Shown: positions 1 to 6,548 of the stretch, piece by piece
Numbering within the stretch: position 1 is the first letter of the stretch
Layout: each line of letters begins with the position of its first letter
Assembly: GCA_964473895.1 (NCBI GenBank)
Contig: CAYYRE010000116.1
Location: forward strand, 1 to 9,965
Origin: Sulfidibacterium sp964473895
GTDB lineage: Bacteria > Bacteroidota > Bacteroidia > Bacteroidales > F082
Length of the DNA: 9,965 bases
Direction of reading: 5' to 3'
The notes under the pieces: model-generated
The model's input: the letters and a program-made list of their open reading frames with translations, nothing else
Told to the model about the DNA's origin: nothing
Databases searched by the model: none
Position numbers and translations under genes: made by a program

Positions 1-8
1 TTTTACAG

Positions 9-41
9 GGGGAACCGCTTCGCTTTCCCATAAAATTTTTT
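9..41 (+). terminator. possible intrinsic terminator of an upstream gene
   Basis: A short stem can form between GGGAA (10-14) and TTCCC (25-29), with a ten-base loop that could pair a little further. It is followed, after six bases, by a run of six T at 36-41. This would suit the end of a gene lying left of the window. The stem is short and the T run is not immediately adjacent, so the call is tentative. Confidence 0.28.
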
Positions 42-76
42 CATTCGTCTGTGTGAAATTTCGAATGAAAAAATTT
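33..76. repeat. perfect 15-bp inverted repeat upstream of tpiA
   Basis: The arm AAATTTTTTCATTCG (33-47) is matched exactly by its reverse complement CGAATGAAAAAATTT (62-76), with a 14-base spacer (48-61). The right arm lies immediately before the -7 box at 81-88 and covers the place where a -33 box should be. The repeat could therefore be an operator, part of a terminator/leader structure, or an A/T-rich upstream element. The arms are seen directly; the role is inference. Confidence 0.85.
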
Positions 77-88
77 CATGTACATTTG
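59..88 (+). promoter_or_regulatory. Bacteroidota-type promoter of tpiA
   Basis: TACATTTG at 81-88 matches the Bacteroidota -7 consensus TAnnTTTG exactly. A weaker TTTCG at 59-63 lies about 18 bases upstream, where the -33 TTTG box is expected. Transcription would begin near base 95, leaving a leader of about 25 bases rich in A. No Shine-Dalgarno sequence is seen before the ATG at 120, which is normal in this phylum. Confidence 0.6.
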
Positions 89-119
89 CCCGTGAAATAA
101 AAAATTCAAACCGAATATC

Positions 120-878
120 ATGAGAAAAAACATTGTTGCCGGCAACTGGAAAATGAACAAAACTTTCCAGGAAGCCGAAGAGCTGATAGACCAGATAGTG
201 GTCGGCATGGAAGAAATGAGCCTGAAATGCGAAGTCATTGCCTGTCCTCCGGCGCTCTACCTCGAAATGGCCTCCGATTACGCCGAAGAAAGCCGCATCC
301 ACATTGGCGCCCAAAATGTCAGCGAACACGAAAAAGGGGCCTACACCGGCGAAATCGCTGCCCCCATGCTGGCTTCCATTGACATCGAATATTGCATCGT
401 CGGACATTCCGAAAGAAGAAAATACTTTCACGAAACAAACCAACAGCTGGCCCAAAAAGTGGATATCCTGCTCGATTACGGCATCAAACCCATTTTTTGC
501 TGTGGCGAAGTCCTCGAAGAAAGAGAAAAAAATATCCATTTCGATGTGGTCAAGCAACAACTCGAAGAGAGTTTGTTCCATCTCAACGAAGACGAGTTTT
601 CCAACATAGTCATTGCCTACGAACCCGTTTGGGCCATCGGTACCGGCAAAACCGCCACCCCCGAACAAGCTCAGGAAATGCACGCCCACATCCGCAGCCT
701 CGTAGCCGCAAAATACGGCAACAATGTGGCACAGGAAGTCACCATCCTTTACGGCGGCAGTTGCAATCCGGGCAATGCCCGTGCACTTTTTGCCAATCCC
801 GATGTGGATGGCGGACTCATTGGCGGCGCTTCGCTCAAAGCCGACGACTTTTTGAAAATTGCCGATAGTTTCCAATAA
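120..878 (+). CDS. tpiA: triosephosphate isomerase
   Basis: This cytoplasmic TIM-barrel enzyme interconverts dihydroxyacetone phosphate and glyceraldehyde 3-phosphate in glycolysis and gluconeogenesis. The 252-residue length is normal for the family, and all expected motifs are visible. The N-terminal NWKMN carries Asn9 and the catalytic Lys11. GHSERR carries the electrophile His96. AYEPVWAIGTGKTA carries the catalytic base Glu168 and the flexible loop 6. The phosphate-gripping YGGS lies at 211-214 and GGAS at 235-238. The start is fixed by the canonical MRKNIVAGNWK beginning and by a promoter 30 bases upstream. A perfect GC-rich hairpin follows the stop, and prmA begins 54 bases later on the same strand, so the two may be partly co-transcribed. 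Nothing looks broken. Confidence 0.98.
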   Translation: MRKNIVAGNWKMNKTFQEAEELIDQIVVGMEEMSLKCEVIACPPALYLEMASDYAEESRIHIGAQNVSEHEKGAYTGEIAAPMLASIDIEYCIVGHSERRKYFHETNQQLAQKVDILLDYGIKPIFCCGEVLEEREKNIHFDVVKQQLEESLFHLNEDEFSNIVIAYEPVWAIGTGKTATPEQAQEMHAHIRSLVAAKYGNNVAQEVTILYGGSCNPGNARALFANPDVDGGLIGGASLKADDFLKIADSFQ

Positions 879-887
879 AAAACACCG

Positions 888-916
888 GCCGGCGGAAAGC
901 AGTGCTTTCCGCCGGC
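888..916. terminator. perfect 13-bp GC-rich hairpin between tpiA and prmA (terminator or attenuator)
   Basis: GCCGGCGGAAAGC (888-900) and GCTTTCCGCCGGC (904-916) are exact reverse complements around a three-base loop, AGT. On the + strand the tail is AAGCTTTCTC, a poor U tract. On the minus strand the stem is followed by CCGGTGTTTTTTATT, a much better terminator tail. The structure ends 16 bases before the prmA ATG, so it could separate tpiA from prmA expression partly, stabilise the tpiA mRNA 3' end, or stop antisense transcription. The hairpin itself is certain; its role is inferred. Confidence 0.5.
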
Positions 917-932
917 AAGCTTTCTCATCGTT

Positions 933-1772
933 ATGAACTACTACCAACTGAAATGTCCCCGACCACAGCAGCAGGAACAAAACGAAATCCTGATTGCCCT
1001 GCTGGCAGATGCAGGTTTCGAAAGCTTTGAAGAAACCGATACCCACCTCATCGCTTACATTCAGGAAAAAGACTATTCCCCGGAGATGCTCCACGACATT
1101 CCCGAATGTGCCGACCGGTTGGCTTCCGGAGAAGCCTCCGTAACTTTTATCCCCGAACAAAACTGGAACGCCGTTTGGGAAAGCAATTACCCGCCTGTAA
1201 ACATCGCCGGCCGGTGCTTTATCTATGCCCCATTCCACAAACCCCGTCCCGACATTCAATATAACATTCAGATTCATCCTAAAATGGCTTTCGGAACGGC
1301 TCATCACGAAACCACCGCCCAAATCATCGAACTGATGCTGAAAGAAGACTTCAAGGGGCAAACAGTACTCGATATGGGTTGCGGAACGGGTGTACTGGCC
1401 CTACTGGCCGCCATGAAAGGAGCCCGGCACATCGATGCAGTGGACAACGACCCCTGGTCGTACAACAATGTGACGGAAAATATGCAACTCAACAACATCC
1501 ATAATATTACCCCCGTTTTGGGAGATGCCGGTTTCTTAAAAGACAAACCGGAACATTACGACATCGTGCTCGCCAACATCAACAAAAATATCCTGTTAAA
1601 CGATATGCCGGCTTATGCCAATGCCCTAAAAACCGGCGGAAAAATCTTTTTCAGCGGCTTTTATGAAACCGACCTGCACGACTTGACAACAAAAGCCTCT
1701 GAATGGCGTTTGCATTACGACAGCCATAGCAGCCGCAACCAATGGGTGGCCGCACGATTTACAAAAAAATAG
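933..1772 (+). CDS. prmA: ribosomal protein L11 methyltransferase
   Basis: PrmA is a cytoplasmic S-adenosylmethionine-dependent enzyme that methylates lysines and the N-terminus of ribosomal protein L11. The 279 residues show the family order. An N-terminal substrate-recognition part (about 1-100) contains NWNAVWESNYPPV at 77-89. The signature FGTAHHETT follows at 120-128, a variant of the usual FGTGxHxTT with Ala in place of the second Gly. SAM-binding motif I, VLDMGCGTGVLAL, is at 145-157. An acidic loop, DAVDND, is at 168-173. The catalytic-face motif VLANINKNIL is at 212-221. The ATG at 933 has no Shine-Dalgarno and no clear promoter of its own, so read-through from tpiA past the 888-916 hairpin, or a promoter inside tpiA, is likely. 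The next gene starts 6 bases after its stop, which suggests an operon. Confidence 0.96.
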   Translation: MNYYQLKCPRPQQQEQNEILIALLADAGFESFEETDTHLIAYIQEKDYSPEMLHDIPECADRLASGEASVTFIPEQNWNAVWESNYPPVNIAGRCFIYAPFHKPRPDIQYNIQIHPKMAFGTAHHETTAQIIELMLKEDFKGQTVLDMGCGTGVLALLAAMKGARHIDAVDNDPWSYNNVTENMQLNNIHNITPVLGDAGFLKDKPEHYDIVLANINKNILLNDMPAYANALKTGGKIFFSGFYETDLHDLTTKASEWRLHYDSHSSRNQWVAARFTKK

Positions 1773-1777
1773 TTTCC

Positions 1778-4700
1778 ATGCAGAAGGTCTTTATGCTAAA
1801 ACTGGGATTGATCTTATGCCTAAGCCTGTCGGGCTTCCGTTTAACGGCTCAAAACGACTCCCTCTCCAAAGACCCCGCCCTGTTTTACCGGCAAATCTCT
1901 GCCATCCTGCTCAATACCCGGAACCCGTCCGAACAGGCCAAAGCCGGCACACTCACCAAACGCTGGGGAAACAGCTGGAACAACAAAGGTTTTACACCGT
2001 CCGAACAGGAAAGCCTCCGCAAATTCATCGGGATGATGCGTTCCAAAAGACTGCACACCTTTCCCTACCTGTACCAATACCTGTACAATGCCAACCTGCT
2101 CATAGAAACCCGACACAACGGTCAGGAATTCTACAACTGGCAACGCTATGCCGCTGAAATGATCCGGCAAAGAAAACTTCAGGACTTCCTTCGCTTCCTC
2201 AGGTTTACCCGAAACTTACTGGAGAAGCACCAATTATACGGCCGCTCCACCTCCACCTGGCATTTCCGTCGGGCCGACTTCAGCCTGCATAACGATACGG
2301 CTTTTTATATCCGTTTCAAACACCTGAACCTCATCAAGGCCACCCGCAACGACAGCGTTATGATTCTCCAAACAAGCGGCCTTTTTTTCTACCGTACCAA
2401 ACAATGGATGGGTGAAGGCGGGCGGTTGGCCTGGAACCGTTTTGACAAAGGTTTCAACGAAAAATACCGCATCGCCGACAGTTACCGTTTTTACCTGAAC
2501 ACCAACGTTTTTCATATTGACTCGGTACAACTTGTTTACCCGCTGTTTCTTGGAAAACAAGCCGTTTTCGGACGCCTGTCTGACCGCGTACTCACCGGAA
2601 AACCGGGAAATCAGTCGGTCTATCCCCGGTTTATTTCCTACGACAACGACCTTTTTATTCCCAACCTCTATCCGGGAGTCTCCTTCCGGGGCGCCATCAA
2701 AGTCGAAGGAAAACGCTGGTTTGCCACCACCATCCGGAATAAAAAACCCCAAATCATCTTTTTCCGCCAAAACCAACCGGTACTTACCCTGCGGGCCACT
2801 CAATTCTCCATTGCCCCCGACAAACTGCTTTCGGGCAATGTGGATGCCCGGCTGCTGCTCGGCAACGACTCCATCTATCACCCCCAACTCATCATGCGAT
2901 ACGAAGTAAAAAACAAAAAACTACAACTTTACACCCTTTCGGGAAGCTCCCGCCAAATCCCTTTTTTCGATTCCTACCACAAAATGGACCTGTATGTTCC
3001 TGCTTTGGTGTGGAACCTGCATGCCGACAGTATTCTGTTTAAAAAAATCAGGGGGGTGAACGACAACCAACCCGCCCGCTTTGAATCGGACCGCTATTTC
3101 AATTTGCGCGAATTTTATGAACTTCAGGGGATCGACGAAATCAACCCCTTGTACATCGTACAAAACTTTATGAAGGTATACGCCACCCGCCGCATCAGTG
3201 TGGCAGCCCTTTCGGGATTTATGAACAAACCTCCTGCCCAGGCAGAAGACCTTCTGATGCGCCTCTCAAACCACGGGTTTGTTGTCTATGATGCCGATAC
3301 CCAAACCGCTATGGCCACCCAACGGTTAAACTATTTTCTCGATGCCAAAGCCGGCCGTACCGACTACGATGTCATCCATTTTAATTCCAATGAAAAACTG
3401 AAACCTAACGCTTCGCTGAACCTGAAAAACATGAGTCTCAACATCTACGGCGTTCCGCGCATCTTTATCAGCGATTCGCAACAAGTCTACATTTACCCCA
3501 AAAACCAAAAAATCGCCCTCCGGAAAAACCGCGATTTTACCTTCAGCGGCAAAGTCAGTGCCGGCCTCTTCCACTTCTATGCCCGTAAAAGCACTTTTGT
3601 GTACGACAGTTTCATGATCAATATGAATTATGTGGACTCGCTCGCTTTCGGCGTTTGGAAAAAAGACACCATCCGGAACCGCCGCTATGTAGTACCTGTA
3701 AAACAGACCCTGCAAAAACTCACCGGCAAACTTTATGTGGACCTCCCGTTTAACAAGTCGGGATTAATGCATGTTCCCAAGTTCCCTGAATTTGTTAGCG
3801 AATCGGAATGCTATGTCTATTACAACAGCCGCCATATCCAGGACAGCACCCTCCTTCCCGGAAAATTTTACTACCGGGTCTCCCCTTTTGTGTTTGATTC
3901 CATCATGACTTTCAATACCGATGGCCTGGCATTTAAAGGCAGCCTGGTGTCCGACAGTATTTTTCGGCCCATTGCCCAACCTTTACGGGTGATGCCCGAC
4001 CATGCACTGGGTTTTGTTTATGCCCTTCCCCCCCAAGGCCTGCCTGCCTACGGCGGCAAAGGACGTTTCTACGACACGTTAATACTCAATAGGCAAGGAT
4101 TTCACGGCAGCGGAAAACTACAATACCTTGTTACTACCGTAAAGTCAAAGGATTTTCGCTTTTTCCCCGACTCATTGCTGGCTGATGAAGCCTTCCGCTT
4201 CTCCGGAAAAACCGATTCGGTCACCTACCATTTTCCTTCGGTTTACAACGATTCCGTGGCCATACGCTGGAATACCCGTAACAATATCATGCAGGTTTCC
4301 AACCACAGCACCGGGTACCGGTTATATGGCAATGCCCTTTTAAAAGGGGATATCAGTCTTTCTCCGGCTGATTTTAAAGGAACCGGCACTTTTATCTTTG
4401 GACATTCCTCACTGCTGTCAAACCATTTCCTGTTTACCGACCGCGGGCTCAATGCCGATTCGGCCGATTTCACCCTGCGCAACGCCCAAACCGGCGATAC
4501 CACTTTCCTTGCCAGAAACTACCGCGCCCGCATCGACTTTAAAATACAAAAAGGATGGTTTAATCATCTCAATAGCCATTCTTTTCTCACTTTTCCGTTT
4601 AACCGGTACGTTTCCACCCTCGACGAAGCCGAATGGCTCATGAACCAGGACAGGCTCAGCCTATACAGCACAGGGGATGCCTCCCATATCCCGCCTGATT

Positions 4701-6271
4701 CGCTGGATCCGAAAGCACTCATTGGCTGGCACCGGCCCGGGCCCCAGTTTATTGCAACAGGTCCCCAAAGCGATTCACTCCGTTTTTATGCTCGAAAAGC
4801 TTTCTATAATATCGAACAATACACCATCGACGTACAAGGAGTTAAACTGATAAAAACAGCCGATGCCGCAGTATTCCCCGGCAACGAAGCCGTCACCATC
4901 CTGCCGGAGGGAAAACTGGCCACCCTCCAAAACGCCCATATTCTGGTGGATACAGCCAACCTGTACCATAATATTTACGATGCGGAAGTCAACATCCTTT
5001 CGCGACGGCGCTATACCGCACGGGGCAAACTCGATTATAAAGACATGAACGCCACCGTGCAACCCATCGCCATGACGGATATCCGTGTGGACAGCACAGG
5101 CCATACCGTAGCCACGGGAAGTATTCCCAAAGGAGAAATCTTTTTCCTCAGTCCCGAATATTTTTTCACCGGAAAGGTTACCATGCATGCACAGGATCCG
5201 CTGCTCCATTTTACGGGCGGCTACCAACTCAACGAAGACTGTGTGGATAACAGTGGAAACTGGATGGCAGTAAACCAGGACATCAACCCCAACCATATTG
5301 CCTTCCGGTTCAATGCCTCCTCAAAAACTGCCGACAGTCTGAAAGCTTGGTTCGGACTGGCCTACAGCTTTCAAACCCATCATTACTACCCGGTGGTATT
5401 ACAGGCCCTGCGTAACCCCTCCGACGAAGTCATGGTGTCGGCCACCGGACAACTCAACATTGATCATAAAACAGGAAGTTTCCGGATGGGTTCTCCCGAA
5501 AGATTTAAAAACAACAACCTGCAGGCCAATTATGTCGTACTTGATACCAAAAAATGCGAACTCAATGGTGACGGTATTTTCCATCTCGGCATGAAAAACC
5601 ACATGCTGAAAACCCAAATCATTGGCCGTTTCCGTCACCTTGTGGTGGCCGACAGCACCCTGTTACATGTGGTGGTCATGATGAAATTCTTTTTTGATAA
5701 CAATGCTTTGGACCTTATGGCCGACAGCCTCCGAATGATTCCGGCCAAATCAGTCAATATTACCAAAGGGCTCTACCCGTTGGCATTGGAAAAACTCCTT
5801 GGCCCTTCCGAAGCAGGACAGATTATGAACAAGCTCTCGCTTTACGGACAATTAAAAAAGATACCGCCGCCACTGCAAAATACCCTGTCGTTGGTGGACG
5901 TACGTTTCGTATGGGATCCGCTTTCGCGCTCGTTTCTTTCTTATGGGCCCATTGGCATCGGTAACGTGGGAAACAACACACTGAACAAATACATGGACGG
6001 CATCATCCAAATCCGCAAAAACCGCAGCGGAGCCGTCATCGAAATGATCCTGCGGCACGGCAAACACCAATGGTACTATTTCAGTTATGCCAACGGCATT
6101 CTGCAAGTGCTGTCGTCCGACTACAACTTTAACGATATCATCGAAAACCTGAAAGAAGACAAACGCATCCTGAATCCCAACAGCAATAAAAATTATTACG
6201 AGTTTGTCCTGACCACCCGTTCGCATGTGGTCAACTTCCTGCGCAATATGAAAAGACTGGGAAGAAAATAA
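1778..6271 (+). CDS. very large exported protein of unknown function, beta-rich
   Basis: I do not recognise this family. The open frame reaches back to an ATG at 1742 inside prmA. The ATG at 1778 is preferred because it gives a clean signal peptide (Lys3, hydrophobic core about residues 6-19, Ala-Gln cleavage near 24/25) and starts 6 bases after the prmA stop. That gives 1,497 residues. The mature protein should be in the periplasm or at the outer membrane. It starts with a helical part (about 25-150). The rest is mainly alternating, aromatic-rich strands with many Asp-Ser turns. Recurring strand starts of the form F/L-x-G-x-V/L/I lie near residues 303, 589, 648, 775, 866 and 1130, faintly like AsmA/TamB or LptA/OstA-type beta repeats. 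That likeness is only an impression. A helical insert lies at about 455-515. The C-terminus is basic, with no T9SS-type sorting domain and no final beta-barrel strand that I can identify. The frame is intact over 4.5 kb, so the protein is under selection. Confidence 0.9.
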   Translation: MQKVFMLKLGLILCLSLSGFRLTAQNDSLSKDPALFYRQISAILLNTRNPSEQAKAGTLTKRWGNSWNNKGFTPSEQESLRKFIGMMRSKRLHTFPYLYQYLYNANLLIETRHNGQEFYNWQRYAAEMIRQRKLQDFLRFLRFTRNLLEKHQLYGRSTSTWHFRRADFSLHNDTAFYIRFKHLNLIKATRNDSVMILQTSGLFFYRTKQWMGEGGRLAWNRFDKGFNEKYRIADSYRFYLNTNVFHIDSVQLVYPLFLGKQAVFGRLSDRVLTGKPGNQSVYPRFISYDNDLFIPNLYPGVSFRGAIKVEGKRWFATTIRNKKPQIIFFRQNQPVLTLRATQFSIAPDKLLSGNVDARLLLGNDSIYHPQLIMRYEVKNKKLQLYTLSGSSRQIPFFDSYHKMDLYVPALVWNLHADSILFKKIRGVNDNQPARFESDRYFNLREFYELQGIDEINPLYIVQNFMKVYATRRISVAALSGFMNKPPAQAEDLLMRLSNHGFVVYDADTQTAMATQRLNYFLDAKAGRTDYDVIHFNSNEKLKPNASLNLKNMSLNIYGVPRIFISDSQQVYIYPKNQKIALRKNRDFTFSGKVSAGLFHFYARKSTFVYDSFMINMNYVDSLAFGVWKKDTIRNRRYVVPVKQTLQKLTGKLYVDLPFNKSGLMHVPKFPEFVSESECYVYYNSRHIQDSTLLPGKFYYRVSPFVFDSIMTFNTDGLAFKGSLVSDSIFRPIAQPLRVMPDHALGFVYALPPQGLPAYGGKGRFYDTLILNRQGFHGSGKLQYLVTTVKSKDFRFFPDSLLADEAFRFSGKTDSVTYHFPSVYNDSVAIRWNTRNNIMQVSNHSTGYRLYGNALLKGDISLSPADFKGTGTFIFGHSSLLSNHFLFTDRGLNADSADFTLRNAQTGDTTFLARNYRARIDFKIQKGWFNHLNSHSFLTFPFNRYVSTLDEAEWLMNQDRLSLYSTGDASHIPPDSLDPKALIGWHRPGPQFIATGPQSDSLRFYARKAFYNIEQYTIDVQGVKLIKTADAAVFPGNEAVTILPEGKLATLQNAHILVDTANLYHNIYDAEVNILSRRRYTARGKLDYKDMNATVQPIAMTDIRVDSTGHTVATGSIPKGEIFFLSPEYFFTGKVTMHAQDPLLHFTGGYQLNEDCVDNSGNWMAVNQDINPNHIAFRFNASSKTADSLKAWFGLAYSFQTHHYYPVVLQALRNPSDEVMVSATGQLNIDHKTGSFRMGSPERFKNNNLQANYVVLDTKKCELNGDGIFHLGMKNHMLKTQIIGRFRHLVVADSTLLHVVVMMKFFFDNNALDLMADSLRMIPAKSVNITKGLYPLALEKLLGPSEAGQIMNKLSLYGQLKKIPPPLQNTLSLVDVRFVWDPLSRSFLSYGPIGIGNVGNNTLNKYMDGIIQIRKNRSGAVIEMILRHGKHQWYYFSYANGILQVLSSDYNFNDIIENLKEDKRILNPNSNKNYYEFVLTTRSHVVNFLRNMKRLGRK

Positions 6272-6348
6272 CTTTCAGATGACGTACGTCCGGTTTTTAA
6301 AAATGAAGTTGTTTAAAGTTCACCTAAAAATATTGTTTTTAATGTATT

Positions 6349-6436
6349 ATCAATCAGCAAATAAATACCGAATATTCCCCTTCTTGAAGGGGTGTAGGGG
6401 TAGGTAAATAAAAAAGACATTTATTTGCTGATTGAT
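6349..6436. repeat. inner perfect 18-bp inverted repeat
   Basis: ATCAATCAGCAAATAAAT (6349-6366) and ATTTATTTGCTGATTGAT (6419-6436) are exact reverse complements around a 52-base loop. In RNA this would make a stable stem nested in the outer 20-bp arms. Pairing stops sharply at both ends. Confidence 0.9.
6377..6392. repeat. GC hairpin in the core of the palindromic element
   Basis: CCCCTTC (6377-6383) and GAAGGGG (6386-6392) form a perfect 7-bp palindrome around TT, followed by TGTAGGGGTAGG (6393-6404), which repeats the G-rich arm. It is off-centre (6384.5 against 6392.5) and far more GC-rich than its surroundings. It therefore looks like a separate REP-like unit inside the larger palindrome. 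Confidence 0.75.
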
Positions 6437-6497
6437 CAGGTTCTTAGCAAATTTATGTTCTGTAAACTTTAAACAACTTCAATAATAGCGGCGGCTG

Positions 6498-6529
6498 TTT
6501 GCCCCAATGCTCTGAAGTTTCTATATTTG
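6498..6529 (+). promoter_or_regulatory. consensus Bacteroidota promoter of the GH20 gene
   Basis: TTTG at 6498-6501 and TATATTTG at 6522-6529 match the -33 TTTG and -7 TAnnTTTG boxes exactly, with 20 bases between them. Transcription should begin around 6534-6537, giving a short, A-rich leader of about 13 bases before the ATG at 6549. This starts a new transcription unit after the giant gene and may also serve the two genes downstream. Confidence 0.8.
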
Positions 6530-6548
6530 TTACATTAAAAAAACGCCC

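Larger units (their letters stand above)
6304..6481. mobile_element. 178-bp palindromic MITE-like element
   Basis: The ends are 20-base terminal inverted repeats that match at 19 of 20 positions: TGAAGTTGTTTAAAGTTCAC (6304-6323) and GTAAACTTTAAACAACTTCA (6462-6481). A second, perfect 18-bp inverted repeat (6349-6366 with 6419-6436) lies inside and has exactly the same centre, 6392.5. The spacers between outer and inner arms are both 25 bases and no longer pair well. The element encodes nothing and is A/T-rich outside its core. I see no convincing target-site duplication: the flanks are TTTTTAAAAA on the left and ATAATAG on the right. A non-autonomous transposon remnant fits best; a large transcribed terminator hairpin after the giant gene is the alternative. 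Confidence 0.55.

Noticed and set aside
3..1361. 452-codon open frame on the minus strand across tpiA and prmA
   Set aside because: It is antisense to two certain genes. Their G/C-ending codons leave few antisense stops, and the translation has no recognisable domain. No promoter or start context supports it.
2234..2887. 217-codon minus-strand frame inside the giant gene
   Set aside because: It is antisense to an intact long frame and has a low-complexity, glycine/valine-rich composition typical of shadow translation.
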